DNA of 64,000 nt. Origin: Ruegeria conchae. Lineage in GTDB: Bacteria > Pseudomonadota > Alphaproteobacteria > Rhodobacterales > Rhodobacteraceae. The notes beneath the pieces were generated by a model. That model worked only from the letters and a program-made list of their open reading frames with translations, was not told the origin of the DNA and did no database searches. Location of the stretch: positions 124,001-188,000 of the forward strand of contig NZ_AEYW01000013.1 of assembly GCF_000192475.1 (NCBI RefSeq). Direction: 5' to 3'. Positions 1 to 8,251 of this stretch are shown here, one piece after another (within the stretch, counting starts at the first letter, position 1; every line of letters starts with the position of its first letter). The translations under genes were made by a program, and so were the position numbers.

Positions 1-68
1 CCATAGTCGACGATGCAGCTAAGTTGCTGGCTGATATGGAAGCCCTTGGAACGCATATGAGCTTATAA
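1..68 (+). CDS. 3' end of an unidentified gene (partial)
   Basis: An open frame enters from the left edge and stops at TAA 66-68. It gives about 21 C-terminal residues of helical, acidic character with a DAAKLLADM stretch. A strong intrinsic terminator follows 24 bases after the stop, which supports this being the true 3' end of a plus-strand gene. Too little is present to name a family. Confidence 0.4.
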   Translation, partial: IVDDAAKLLADMEALGTHMSL

Positions 69-91
69 AGGTTCATCTCAACCCATTCGAA

Positions 92-120
92 ACGGCCCTG
101 CTTTGCGGGGCCGTTTTTTT
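92..120 (+). terminator. Rho-independent terminator
   Basis: The arms ACGGCCC (92-98) and GGGCCGT (108-114) pair, and the stem extends inward through GC/GC to a TTT loop. A run of seven T ends at 120. It closes the transcription unit entering from the left edge. Confidence 0.85.
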
Positions 121-179
121 GTCGTGATTTCGTCAAAGGTGCAGGGTAAGGTGCCGGAATTGAAAGAAAAGACGACACG

Positions 180-530
180 ATGAAGAAATTTCTGACCCAT
201 CCCATCGGTATTGATCAGGGCGAATCCGTTTTGTTTTCCGATTTCGCCGACGGTGGAGATATGTGGACCGGGCAAGGCGCGCGCGAACGCCGAACCGCCA
301 TTCGGTTCAAAGAGGCGTTTCGATCAGTGCCATTTGTGCAGATCGGTGTGGCGCTTTGGGATGTGGATACGTCATCTGCGCTGCGAGCTGAGGTGCAGGC
401 AGAAGATATTACCCCCGAGGGATTTAATGCTGTGTTTCGGACTTGGTCTGATACGCGCATTGCCAGAATTCGGGTATCCTGGACAGCGATCGGCGAGGTA
501 GCGCATGAGGATGATTGGAATATCTCCTGA
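180..530 (+). CDS. H-type lectin domain protein
   Basis: This 116-residue protein is almost entirely one H-type lectin domain. Visible family features are the phenylalanine-rich first strand (IRFKEAF), a VPFVQIGV strand, the WDVD turn, and the C-terminal core GFNAVFRTWSDTRIARIRV ending in a W-x-A-x-G strand. In invertebrate agglutinins this fold forms trimers or hexamers that bind GalNAc-type sugars. There is no signal peptide or membrane segment, so the bacterial protein appears cytoplasmic or leaves the cell by a non-Sec route. It sits alone behind a terminator, 98 bases before a nitroreductase gene. The ligand cannot be inferred. The family call is fairly secure; the role is unknown. Confidence 0.8.
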   Translation: MKKFLTHPIGIDQGESVLFSDFADGGDMWTGQGARERRTAIRFKEAFRSVPFVQIGVALWDVDTSSALRAEVQAEDITPEGFNAVFRTWSDTRIARIRVSWTAIGEVAHEDDWNIS

Positions 531-628
531 GTCCGTATTGCACGTAAGAGGAGATTGCACCTTTTTGACAGCCGTACCATAACGGAAAAAGCGCCTGCGA
601 CGCGCGATGGATACGGAGGACTTTGCCG

Positions 629-1321
629 GTGTTTGCACGCGAGCACATTGAATACAAAGCTTTGAATCTGCCTGATCGTATGGACATGCCGGATGACGAG
701 ATGTTGAGTGAGGCGCTGGCATTTTATGACAAGATGAAGCGTCGCCATACCGTACGGGATTATTCGGACCGCCCTGTGTCACGCGCAGTCATTGAAGAGT
801 GTATTCGGGCCGCAGGAACCGCCCCATCAGGGGCTAATCATCAGCCTTGGCACTTCGTCGCAATTTCAAATCCCGAGATGAAGCGCCGAATTCGTGAGGA
901 AGCGGAAGAAGAGGAACGCAAGTTCTATGATGGCGGTGCCGGGGATGAATGGCTGAAAGCGCTGGAACCGATTGGGACAAATGACCAGAAGCCGCACCTT
1001 GAAGATGCGCCGTGGTTAATTGTGATATTCGCTCAGAGATGGGGCCATTTCGACGATGGGGTACGGTTCAAGAATTACTATGTGCCTGAGAGTACAGGTA
1101 TTGCGACTGGCTTCCTGCTAACGGCATTACATCACGCTGGGTTGGTCTCCCTGACCCATACACCCAACCCTATGAAATTCCTTAATAAACTATTGGATCG
1201 CCCTGATCACGAAAAACCGATCATGATCGTTGCGGTTGGTCATCCTAGTGAAGATGCGAAGGTACCGAAAGTGGCAAAGATGAAAAAGCCGTTGGATGAA
1301 ATCATGACGGTCGCCGAGTAG
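629..1321 (+). CDS. Nitroreductase-family flavoprotein, iodotyrosine deiodinase-like
   Basis: This is an FMN-dependent nitroreductase-fold protein of about 230 residues. The FMN-binding start is visible as RRHTVRDYSDRPV, followed by AAGTAPSGANHQPWHF. The lid segment EEERKFY, the APWLIVIF strand and the C-terminal KKPLDEIM are features I associate with the iodotyrosine deiodinase (IYD) branch rather than NfsB-type nitroreductases. IYD-like enzymes reductively dehalogenate halotyrosines; marine bacterial members probably act on halogenated phenols, which is inference. A GTG at 629 is chosen because GGAGGA (615-620) lies 8 bases upstream; a TTG at 623 would be too close. No operon partner is evident. 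Confidence 0.75.
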   Translation: MFAREHIEYKALNLPDRMDMPDDEMLSEALAFYDKMKRRHTVRDYSDRPVSRAVIEECIRAAGTAPSGANHQPWHFVAISNPEMKRRIREEAEEEERKFYDGGAGDEWLKALEPIGTNDQKPHLEDAPWLIVIFAQRWGHFDDGVRFKNYYVPESTGIATGFLLTALHHAGLVSLTHTPNPMKFLNKLLDRPDHEKPIMIVAVGHPSEDAKVPKVAKMKKPLDEIMTVAE

Positions 1322-1372
1322 CAGGCCGTCAAGATATCAAATGGCAGAAGCTGTGGTCAGCAGCTTTGCTGA

Positions 1373-2392
1373 TTAGTCCATGTGATAGAGCGACTCGTAA
1401 ATCGGGGTCAGCGTCTTATCCTCAAATAGGGATGAAACGCTGGTGCCGTTCCAGATATTCAGGATCGCCTGCGTGAAGATCGGAGCCGTAGGTACGATGC
1501 GGATATTTGCGGCCTTTTCGATCTCGGCTGTTGGTTGGATTGTGTCCGAAAGCACCAAAGACTTCATGACCGAATTGGTTACACGTTCAACTGCAGGTCC
1601 GCTCATGACGCCATGTGTGATATAGGAATGCACCTCTTTGGCGCCATTATCTATGAGAACCTGGGCAGCTTTACATAGTGTACCAGCTGTATCGCAGATG
1701 TCGTCCACGATCAGGCAGATCTTGTCTTTGACGTCGCCGATTACTGTCATCTCAGCAATTTCACCGGCTTTTTCGCGGCGCTTGTCAACGATCGACAACG
1801 GAGCGTTGATACGTTTGGCCAATTCGCGGGCGCGCGCTACTCCGCCAACATCTGGCGAGACCACCATCAGATCGTCCATCTGATCTTTGAATTGCTTCTT
1901 CACATCCAGGGCAAAGATTGGTGAGGCATAGAGATTGTCCACCGGCATGTCGAAAAAGCCCTGAATCTGGGCGGCGTGCAGATCCATCGTAAGGATACGC
2001 TCGATCCCTGCGCCAGTCAGCATGTTAGCCACCAGCTTGGCACTTATTGGTGTGCGCGCTTTAGTGCGGCGGTCCTGTCGGGCATAGCCGAAATAGGGGA
2101 TCACAGCAGTGATGCGGGCCGCGGACGAACGGCGCAGGGCATCGGCAATGATCAGCAACTCCATCAGGTTGTCATTGGCCGGATTCGAGGTCGGCTGGAT
2201 GATGAACATATCCTCGCCGCGCACGTTCTCGAATACCTCAACGAAAATCTCGCCGTCGTTGAACCGTTCGACCCGCGCATCGACCAGTCCCTGGTCAACG
2301 CCGCGATGTAGGCTCATGCGGCGGGCAATGGTTTCGGCAAGCGGAAGATTGGCGTTCCCAGCGATAAGCTTGGGTTCGTGAAGTGTCGGCAT
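1373..2392 (-). CDS. prs: Ribose-phosphate pyrophosphokinase
   Basis: This 339-residue enzyme makes PRPP from ribose 5-phosphate and ATP, feeding purine, pyrimidine, histidine, tryptophan and NAD synthesis in the cytoplasm. Visible signatures are the N-terminal [15 protein letters not shown] strand, the catalytic flexible loop region [17 protein letters not shown], the metal-binding [12 protein letters not shown], and the PRPP-binding loop [13 protein letters not shown]. Length and motifs match bacterial class I enzymes. The start MPTLHEPKL at 2392 is preferred over an upstream in-frame ATG at 2422 because GGGGA lies at ribosome-binding distance. It is divergent from the isomerase gene, with 108 bases between the starts. 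It appears to be a single-gene unit. Confidence 0.95.
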   Translation of the reverse strand: MPTLHEPKLIAGNANLPLAETIARRMSLHRGVDQGLVDARVERFNDGEIFVEVFENVRGEDMFIIQPTSNPANDNLMELLIIADALRRSSAARITAVIPYFGYARQDRRTKARTPISAKLVANMLTGAGIERILTMDLHAAQIQGFFDMPVDNLYASPIFALDVKKQFKDQMDDLMVVSPDVGGVARARELAKRINAPLSIVDKRREKAGEIAEMTVIGDVKDKICLIVDDICDTAGTLCKAAQVLIDNGAKEVHSYITHGVMSGPAVERVTNSVMKSLVLSDTIQPTAEIEKAANIRIVPTAPIFTQAILNIWNGTSVSSLFEDKTLTPIYESLYHMD

Positions 2393-2500
2393 CGGCTGAT
2401 TTTCCCCGGGCAGCAGTGGCAATGTGACAGATTCGTGATGTTGACACCGCTTAGCATGGGTCTACCGTCCCGCAAAGATAACGCAGCGGAGAAAGTGAAC

Positions 2501-3100
2501 ATGGCCCAGATTGACTACTTTTTTGCGACACTCTCGCCCTATTCCTACCTAGCGGGGATGCGACTTGAAGAGATTGCAGCCAAGCATGGTGCGACGATCA
2601 ATTATAAACCGCTGGATATCATTGCTCTGTTCGGCCGAACCGGGGGAGTGCCTCCAAAAGATCGGCATATCTCACGTATCGAATACCGCGCGCAGGAACT
2701 GGTACGCCAAGCGCGTAATCTGGATATGCCGCTGAACCTGCAACCCGCGCACTGGCCTACGAATATGGCGCCGTCCTCATATGCCGTGATTGCGGCCATT
2801 CAGGATGGATCAGGGGATGTCGGAAAGCTGTGCCATTCTTTCCTGCGAGCGTGCTGGGCAGAAGAAAAGGACATCGCCGACGATGGCGTTATCCGCGATT
2901 GCCTGGAACAGGCCGGGTTTAATCCAAGTATTGCCGATAGCGGTCTTCTGGTAGGTGCGGAAACCTATGCCGCCAATCTTGAAGAGGCCGTGGATCGTGG
3001 TGTATTCGGCGCGCCGTTTTATATCACACCGGACGGTCAAAGGTTCTGGGGTCAAGACCGTCTTGACGACCTGGACCGTCATCTCGCTGAGATGAAATAG
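2501..3100 (+). CDS. 2-hydroxychromene-2-carboxylate isomerase family protein
   Basis: This 199-residue protein has the DsbA/kappa-GST-like thioredoxin fold. The N-terminal strand IDYFFATLSPYSYLAG carries the serine that replaces the catalytic cysteine in this family, and GVFGAPFYITPDGQRFWGQDRLD is the characteristic C-terminal cis-proline segment. In naphthalene pathways the enzyme is glutathione dependent and isomerises hydroxychromene carboxylate. No aromatic degradation genes are nearby, so the physiological substrate here is unknown. The start at 2501 has GGAGAAAG upstream; the frame is open further upstream to 2378 but would overlap the prs start region. Expected to be cytoplasmic. Confidence 0.85.
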   Translation: MAQIDYFFATLSPYSYLAGMRLEEIAAKHGATINYKPLDIIALFGRTGGVPPKDRHISRIEYRAQELVRQARNLDMPLNLQPAHWPTNMAPSSYAVIAAIQDGSGDVGKLCHSFLRACWAEEKDIADDGVIRDCLEQAGFNPSIADSGLLVGAETYAANLEEAVDRGVFGAPFYITPDGQRFWGQDRLDDLDRHLAEMK

Positions 3101-3118
3101 CCGGGCAGACGCGCCCGA

Positions 3119-4153
3119 CTAAAGAAGGCTTAGAAACTGGTCGATCTGTTCGGTTCCGATGGACCAGTCGCAAACCAGGCGGCAGGCCAGCATCTCGCTT
3201 TCGTCTTCACCCGCCAGCGTGTCGCCCCACAGATGATAGACAGCGCCTGCCTCGTGCAGGCGCTTGTGCTGGCCGCGGGGGAAGCTGGCGAATACCATGT
3301 TGGCTTGGGGTTCATGCAGGAACTCTGCGCCGACCGCTCGCAACCCGTCCGCCAGACGCGCGCAGTTGGCATTGGCCTTGTGGGCAGATTTCAACCACAG
3401 ATCATCCTTTAGGTAGGCGGCCATTTGGGCCGAAAGGTAACGGTGCTTGGAAAACAGGTGCGCACCGCGCTTACGTCGCAACTCGAATTCCCATGCTTTG
3501 CTTTCGTCGAAGAAGATTACGGCCTCGACTCCCATCAGCCCGTTTTTGGTGCCGCCAAAACTGACCGCATCAACACCGGCTTTCCATGTCATCTCAGCGG
3601 GTGAGCAATTTAGGGCAACCAGAGCGTTGGTGAAACGAGCGCCATCCAAATGCACTGGCAATCCAAAAGATTTGGCAACACCACATAGGGCTTGTAGTTC
3701 GGCCAGCGAGTAAACCGAGCCGCGCTCGGTCACCTGAGTGATCGAGACAGGCCCGCGTTGAGGACCATGAACGCCGCGGGTTTCTTCCCCCTCAATGGAC
3801 TTGGTCAACGCTTCGGGTGTCATTTTGTCGCCACCCGGCACCAGTGTTAGCTTTGCGCCGGTGTAGAATTCGGGCGCGTTGCACTCATCCTCATGAATAT
3901 GAGCGACGGGTGAGCAGAATACGGTTTCCCACGGCTTGCTCAGCGTCGCCAACGCCAGTGAATTCGCCGCCGTTCCCGTAGCGACCAGATAGACCGCGGC
4001 ACCCGGAGCTTCGAAAATACCTCGGATCTGGTCTCGCACTTCATTCATCAGAGTGTCCGCGCCGTAAGCCATCTGATAGTCCTGATTGGCCTCGGCCAAC
4101 GCGGTCAGAACTTCGGGATGAACAGGCCCGGAATTGTCAGAGGCAAAATGCAT
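3119..4153 (-). CDS. ltaE: Low-specificity L-threonine aldolase
   Basis: This PLP-dependent fold-type I lyase of 344 residues cleaves threonine or allo-threonine to glycine and acetaldehyde. The PLP lysine lies in SFGGTKNGL, and the cofactor aspartate in LPVHLDGARF. The N-terminal FASDNSGPVHPEV and the HIHEDECNAPEF segment match the Pseudomonas-type enzyme rather than the E. coli type. The start ATG overlaps the stop of the upstream UPF0260 gene in a TGATG junction, with GAGGAG about 9 bases upstream, so translation is probably coupled. It is the last gene of a ribF-UPF0260-aldolase unit. The functional link to flavin synthesis is not obvious. Confidence 0.88.
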   Translation of the reverse strand: MHFASDNSGPVHPEVLTALAEANQDYQMAYGADTLMNEVRDQIRGIFEAPGAAVYLVATGTAANSLALATLSKPWETVFCSPVAHIHEDECNAPEFYTGAKLTLVPGGDKMTPEALTKSIEGEETRGVHGPQRGPVSITQVTERGSVYSLAELQALCGVAKSFGLPVHLDGARFTNALVALNCSPAEMTWKAGVDAVSFGGTKNGLMGVEAVIFFDESKAWEFELRRKRGAHLFSKHRYLSAQMAAYLKDDLWLKSAHKANANCARLADGLRAVGAEFLHEPQANMVFASFPRGQHKRLHEAGAVYHLWGDTLAGEDESEMLACRLVCDWSIGTEQIDQFLSLL

Positions 4154-4626
4154 CAGCTCGGCTCCTCGATGATGTAGTCTTCCCATTCTTCCATGGGTGT
4201 TTCGAATTCAGATACGGTTCGCCCCTGCACGGAAACTCCGGCGGTATGAACGCTGTCTGGCGTACCTGATACCAAAGGGTGCCAGTCGTAAAGCGGTTTG
4301 CCTTCCCACAGCAGTCGGTAGGCGCAGGTCTGGGGCAACCAATAGGCATGACTGTCGATGTTGTCGGGTGTCATGACGATGCATTCAGGCACAAACTGGT
4401 GCCGGATGTCGTACTGTGTGCATCGGCAGGATTCGTCATCCAAAAGACGGCAGGCAACACATGTCAGGGCGACCTCGCCAGTATCTTCGTCTTCCAGTTT
4501 GTTCAGGCAGCATTTGCCGCAGCCATCGCACAGGGCCTCCCACTCACGCTGGTTCATCTTGCGCAGCGGCTTGCGTTCCCAGAACCGGTGCACGAGGCCA
4601 GCTCGATCGATTGGGTCCTTGGTCAT
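4153..4626 (-). CDS. UPF0260 / YcgN-family cysteine-cluster protein
   Basis: This conserved 157-residue cytoplasmic protein has no assigned reaction. The family marker is the cysteine-rich segment ALCDGCGKCCLNKLEDED, followed by LTCVACRLLDDESCRC and later VPEC; these cysteines suggest a metal or iron-sulfur site, related to the YkgJ zinc/iron chelator family. Its ATG overlaps the ribF stop (ATGA), and its own stop overlaps the threonine aldolase start, so it is the middle gene of a tightly coupled three-gene operon. Length is normal for the family. No strong ribosome-binding site is visible, consistent with translation by reinitiation after ribF. Confidence 0.85.
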   Translation of the reverse strand: MTKDPIDRAGLVHRFWERKPLRKMNQREWEALCDGCGKCCLNKLEDEDTGEVALTCVACRLLDDESCRCTQYDIRHQFVPECIVMTPDNIDSHAYWLPQTCAYRLLWEGKPLYDWHPLVSGTPDSVHTAGVSVQGRTVSEFETPMEEWEDYIIEEPS

Positions 4627-5555
4627 GTATTGGCCAATATCTCTCTCGCGCGCGCGCAGTCGGCATCCATCTGCGAGATCAACCCGTCAAGGCCGTCGAA
4701 TGTCATTTCGGGCCGCAGATAGTCGACCAGACCAACGGACAGTGTGGCACCGTAGAGATCGCCTGAGAAATCGAACAGGAATGTTTCGATGTTGGGAACC
4801 TCACCTTGAAACATGGGCCGGGTCCCGACCGATGCCGCCCCGTGATAGCTGCCCTGATGCGGGCCATCCAGGACGTCGACCAGAACTGCATAAACACCGA
4901 ATCTCGGAGGGTGCAGCCCTTCGATCGACATATTGGCTGTCGGATATCCCAAGTCTCGTCCGCGTTGCTCGCCTCCAATGACCACACCCTCAATCCGGTG
5001 CCAGTGTCCCAGCATTGTTGCCGCATCGCGTGGACGCCCTTCGGTCAAAGCTGTACGGATTGCGGTCGATGAAACCACATTCTCGGTTCGCTCCAACAGG
5101 GGCGCGATGGTTACACCGAACCCCATCACTTCGCCGAAGCGAACCAGGTCCTGAGGGTTGCCGCTGCGTCCTTTGCCGAAACAAAAGTCAGCGCCTACGA
5201 CAACATGAGACAGCCCCAGACCATCACATATGACGTTTCTGGCGAAAGCTTCAGGGGTCATTCCCGCCAGCGCCGAATTGAAGGGAAGTTCATAAAGCTT
5301 CTGCACGCCGAGCTTTTCCAGCCGGTGCGCGCGTGCATTGCCGCGCATCAGACGAAAGGGCGGAGCCTCTGGGGCAAAATACTCTCGTGGATGCGGCTCG
5401 AAGGTCATGACCCCCAAGGGTGCATTCAATTCAGCATTGCGCGCAAGTTCAATGACGGATTGATGCCCTAAATGGACGCCGTCAAAGTTTCCAATGGCGA
5501 CGCTGGCACCACGATCTTCTGGCTCGACAAACTGGAAGTCACGAATGATCTGCAT
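4623..5555 (-). CDS. ribF: Bifunctional riboflavin kinase / FAD synthetase
   Basis: This 310-residue cytoplasmic enzyme converts riboflavin to FMN and then FAD. The N-terminal adenylyltransferase domain (about residues 15-180) shows AIGNFDGVHLGHQ and the VVSSTAIRTAL segment; the C-terminal kinase domain shows RDLGYPTANM and GVYAVLVDV. Length matches the bacterial bifunctional enzyme. It is first in an operon with UPF0260 and threonine aldolase and shares an ATGA overlap with UPF0260. I see no FMN riboswitch in the short upstream region (5556-5615). The identification is secure. Confidence 0.95.
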   Translation of the reverse strand: MQIIRDFQFVEPEDRGASVAIGNFDGVHLGHQSVIELARNAELNAPLGVMTFEPHPREYFAPEAPPFRLMRGNARAHRLEKLGVQKLYELPFNSALAGMTPEAFARNVICDGLGLSHVVVGADFCFGKGRSGNPQDLVRFGEVMGFGVTIAPLLERTENVVSSTAIRTALTEGRPRDAATMLGHWHRIEGVVIGGEQRGRDLGYPTANMSIEGLHPPRFGVYAVLVDVLDGPHQGSYHGAASVGTRPMFQGEVPNIETFLFDFSGDLYGATLSVGLVDYLRPEMTFDGLDGLISQMDADCARAREILANT

Positions 5556-5615
5556 GAGGATTGCCTAGCGGGACTGCCCGTAAGGTTCAAGCCGCAGATC
5601 GGCTAAGCTGCGTGA

Positions 5616-6059
5616 TCAGTCGAACTTGCGGCTTGGTGCCAGCACCATGGCCTCACCCACCAGCACTTTCTTACCGTCGACTGCGCAGTGACAATCCAGC
5701 TTAACCCGACGTTTGGAGAAATCGATATCGATCACCTTGACCTCGGCATAAACCATGTCACCCGGACGCACCGGGGCCAGGAACTTGAGCGACTGTCCCA
5801 TGTACACGGTTCCATGTCCGGGCAGCTGCTCCCCGATCACGGCAGAGATCAGGCCAGCGGTCAGCATGCCATGCGCAATGCGTCCTTCGAAAATCGTATC
5901 GCGGGCATAGTCATCATCCAGATGAACCGGATTGCGATCGGTCGAAACCTGAGCAAACATCTCAATGTCTTCATCGGTCACCACTTTACGCAAGTGTCGT
6001 GACATTCCCATTTCGATGTCTTCGATACAAATCGTTCCGCGTGGAAGGTTGTCCAACAT
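5616..6059 (-). CDS. MaoC-family (R)-specific enoyl-CoA hydratase-like protein
   Basis: This 147-residue single hot-dog domain protein carries the MaoC/PhaJ catalytic signature DRNPVHLDDDYA followed by GRIAHGMLTAG, which holds the Asp-His hydratase dyad. Such proteins hydrate trans-2-enoyl-CoA to (R)-3-hydroxyacyl-CoA, linking fatty-acid oxidation to polyhydroxyalkanoate or other acyl pools. The GQSLKFLAPVRPGD strand is also typical. A GAGGG sequence precedes the ATG. It stands alone between ribF and the HAD phosphatase gene, all on the minus strand but with 60- and 100-base gaps, so a shared transcript is uncertain. Substrate chain length cannot be read from sequence. Confidence 0.85.
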   Translation of the reverse strand: MLDNLPRGTICIEDIEMGMSRHLRKVVTDEDIEMFAQVSTDRNPVHLDDDYARDTIFEGRIAHGMLTAGLISAVIGEQLPGHGTVYMGQSLKFLAPVRPGDMVYAEVKVIDIDFSKRRVKLDCHCAVDGKKVLVGEAMVLAPSRKFD

Positions 6060-6159
6060 GCTGCCCTCATCCGAGATCGAAAGAGCAACAAAAGACTATC
6101 TTTTGGCGCTCGTCGGCAACTTTATTACTTCGCAGTCGCAGAAAATCAAGTCTTTTTTG

Positions 6160-7035
6160 CTATCTCAAACGGCCAATCGAGAAGGTTGGGTTAATCTGTT
6201 CTTTTTCGTTATGGACCCGCAATGCATCCTCATCCGGGTGATGTGCGGTTTTGGTTTCAGCAGCGGCCAGTCCCCCGGTGATGAACAAGGTGTCAATGCC
6301 TTCACCCATGCCCCCCGCGATGTCTGTCTGGGGCCCGTCACCAATCGCCAGTATCTCGGAATCCGAGGCGTCGACTCCGATTGCTTGTAGCCTTCTTCGT
6401 GCCAGATCATAGATCGGCGGGTGCGGCTTGCCGAAATACAGGCTTTCACCTCCCATCTCACTGTAAAGCCGGGCTAAAGCTCCTGCGCACCACTCGCGTG
6501 TTTCGCCTCGGTCCACGACGATATCAGGGTTGGCGCAAAGCAGTTTCAATCCTTTCTGCTTGGCATACAGAAAGTCGGGCCGGTTTACATCCGGGTCTGC
6601 CATCGGGTCGAACGGGCCGCAGCACACAATGCCTTCAGCTTCGTCCAGCGCCACGCGCTCGATATGGATAGGATGATCCAGCAGTTTCAGAGGTTCAAAA
6701 AATCCCGCGTCACGTTGCCATTCGCCCATGAAGTAGACTTTTTCACCAACCGTCCCGCGATACATCGCAGAACGTGCCGAATCGCCACTGGTCGCGATGG
6801 TGTCATAGGCGTCCGCAGGTACGTTGAATTGCGTTAGCTGCACTGCAACACCGGCTCGGGGCTTGGGAGAGTTGGTCACCAGAACCACAGTGCCGCCTTT
6901 TTGCCGATAAGCTTGCAGGGCAGCCACGGCCTCGGGGTAGGCGGTGATTCCGTTGTGAACGCACCCCCACAAATCAACGAACAGCGCTTTGTACCTGTCG
7001 GAGATTTCCGCAAGTGAAGAAACGATTTGGGTCAT
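6160..7035 (-). CDS. HAD superfamily (subfamily IIA) phosphatase, TIGR01459 type
   Basis: This 291-residue protein has the HAD nucleophile motif FVDLWGCVHNG, motif II in VLVTNSPKP, and C-terminal motifs FGKPHPPIYDLA and LAIGDGPQTDIAGG. These place it with NagD-like class IIA hydrolases; the TIGR01459 subgroup is typical of alphaproteobacteria and has no settled substrate. The start MTQIVSSL at 7035 is supported by GAGG 7 bases upstream; an upstream in-frame extension to 7149 would translate the dispersed repeat and is unlikely. No signal peptide, so cytoplasmic. Single gene. Confidence 0.88.
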   Translation of the reverse strand: MTQIVSSLAEISDRYKALFVDLWGCVHNGITAYPEAVAALQAYRQKGGTVVLVTNSPKPRAGVAVQLTQFNVPADAYDTIATSGDSARSAMYRGTVGEKVYFMGEWQRDAGFFEPLKLLDHPIHIERVALDEAEGIVCCGPFDPMADPDVNRPDFLYAKQKGLKLLCANPDIVVDRGETREWCAGALARLYSEMGGESLYFGKPHPPIYDLARRRLQAIGVDASDSEILAIGDGPQTDIAGGMGEGIDTLFITGGLAAAETKTAHHPDEDALRVHNEKEQINPTFSIGRLR

Positions 7036-7143
7036 GGCGCGCCTCGTGGAACAGGGAATGCAAGATACCAAGCCTATGGCAGAGCCCGGCCAGATTTGCC
7101 AGAGGTCCCGCTTTGGGCGTGCTGAAGGGAACAGGATTCCCTT

Positions 7144-7188
7144 GTTCATCTGGCCACAAATATCCCGGAGCGCGAGGCAGAGCCTCGC
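7144..7188 (-). repeat. Dispersed intergenic repeat, copy 1
   Basis: Read on the minus strand, a GCGAGGC/GCCTCGC hairpin (7172-7188, AGA/TCT loop) is followed by GGGATATTTGTGGCCAGATG (within 7144-7166). The second part matches copy 2 near 16104-16126 at 19 of 23 positions. From memory, similar hairpin plus GGGATATTT plus GATGAAG units are frequent between genes in Rhodobacteraceae. It lies between the pyrophosphatase terminator and the HAD gene start. Confidence 0.6.
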
Positions 7189-7219
7189 AAAAAGAAAGGC
7201 GCCCGGTTCGAGCGCCTTT
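7188..7219 (-). terminator. Rho-independent terminator of ppaC
   Basis: Arms AAAGGCGC (7195-7202) and GCGCCTTT (7212-7219) form an 8-bp stem. On the minus strand it is followed by TCTTTTT, 12 bases beyond the ppaC stop. Confidence 0.8.
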
Positions 7220-7231
7220 GATGATCTAAAC

Positions 7232-8152
7232 TCAGACTTTGAGGTTTGGAATGATCTGCTTTTTCCGGCTCATGATGCCCGGCAGGACAACCGCGTCGCC
7301 ATCCACAGTTGCGCCAAAGCTTTTCTCGGCGACACCTTTGACCAGATCGTTTGGAACCAGCAGGGTCGCCTCTTCGTTCAGAATGTCGACCACGAACAGC
7401 AACACCTGATCAACACCGTCTTCTTTGGCCACATCGGTCATCGCGCTTACGATGCTGTCCTTGCGATCCAGCACGACGCCGGGTGCTGTAGTTTCCAGAA
7501 CCGAGACCCGGAACTTGGTGCCGTCGACTTCGTATTCCTTGCTGTCCATGCGGATCAGTTCGGCGTCCGAGAAAGACGAGACATCCGATTTCGCTGCAAA
7601 CATGTCGGCGGCGTAGGCCGCGACATCCAGACCAAGCTCAGCCGCCAATTTCTCGGCCACGGCACGATCATGGGCGGTGGTGGTGGGTGAGCGGAACTCC
7701 AGCGTGTCCGACAGGATGCAGGTCAGCGCTGCACCTTTGATGGCGTCAGGCATCTTGGCGGCATCGTCACCCATCAGGTCGACCATGATGGTTGCCGTGC
7801 AGGCCAGTGGGCGCACGGTGATATCGATCGGGCCTTTGGTTTCAAGTCCGCCAACCAGCTTGTGGTGGTCGATGATCGCGCGGATGTCGGCGCTGTTGAT
7901 GCTGGCCGGTAACTCAGCCGGATTGTTGGTGTCGACGATGATAACGGGCGCATCTTCTGCCACGTCCTCGATGATCTGAGGCTTGGGCAGGTCCCAGCGT
8001 TCCAGCATGAACGCCGCTTCGGTGTTGGGTTCACCCAGCAATGCAGGCTGGGCCTGCTCACCCTTCACTTCGTTCAGATACCAGGACCACAGGATCGGAG
8101 AGCCGGTGGAATCGGTGTCGGGAGATTTATGGCCAAAAACTAGCGTTGTCAT
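7232..8152 (-). CDS. ppaC: Manganese-dependent inorganic pyrophosphatase
   Basis: This 306-residue family II (DHH-type) pyrophosphatase hydrolyses PPi to phosphate in the cytoplasm and pulls biosynthetic reactions forward. The metal-binding motifs are GHKSPDTDS at the N-terminus, VDTNNP, and the DHH motif in AIIDHHKLVGG; the C-terminal DHHA2 domain ends with the substrate loop SRKKQIIPNL. CBS domains are absent, so it is the unregulated short form. AGGA lies 9 bases upstream of the ATG and a clear terminator follows. Family I pyrophosphatase is more usual in proteobacteria, so a family II enzyme is a lineage marker. Confidence 0.95.
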   Translation of the reverse strand: MTTLVFGHKSPDTDSTGSPILWSWYLNEVKGEQAQPALLGEPNTEAAFMLERWDLPKPQIIEDVAEDAPVIIVDTNNPAELPASINSADIRAIIDHHKLVGGLETKGPIDITVRPLACTATIMVDLMGDDAAKMPDAIKGAALTCILSDTLEFRSPTTTAHDRAVAEKLAAELGLDVAAYAADMFAAKSDVSSFSDAELIRMDSKEYEVDGTKFRVSVLETTAPGVVLDRKDSIVSAMTDVAKEDGVDQVLLFVVDILNEEATLLVPNDLVKGVAEKSFGATVDGDAVVLPGIMSRKKQIIPNLKV

Positions 8153-8251
8153 GTCGCGTGTCCTGAGGAATGTGGATTTGCGCGCCTTATAGGGTGGTCA
8201 ATCCCGGATGTCACCTGGAAGGAAAGGTGCTGCGACCCTTGGTCTGATTTC

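Noticed and set aside
565..593. TTGACA at 565-570 before the nitroreductase gene as a promoter
   Set aside because: No acceptable -10 hexamer lies 15-19 bases downstream, so it is not listed as a feature.
215..748. 177-residue minus-strand frame across the lectin and nitroreductase starts
   Set aside because: It is antisense to two genes with clear family motifs and has no recognisable domain.
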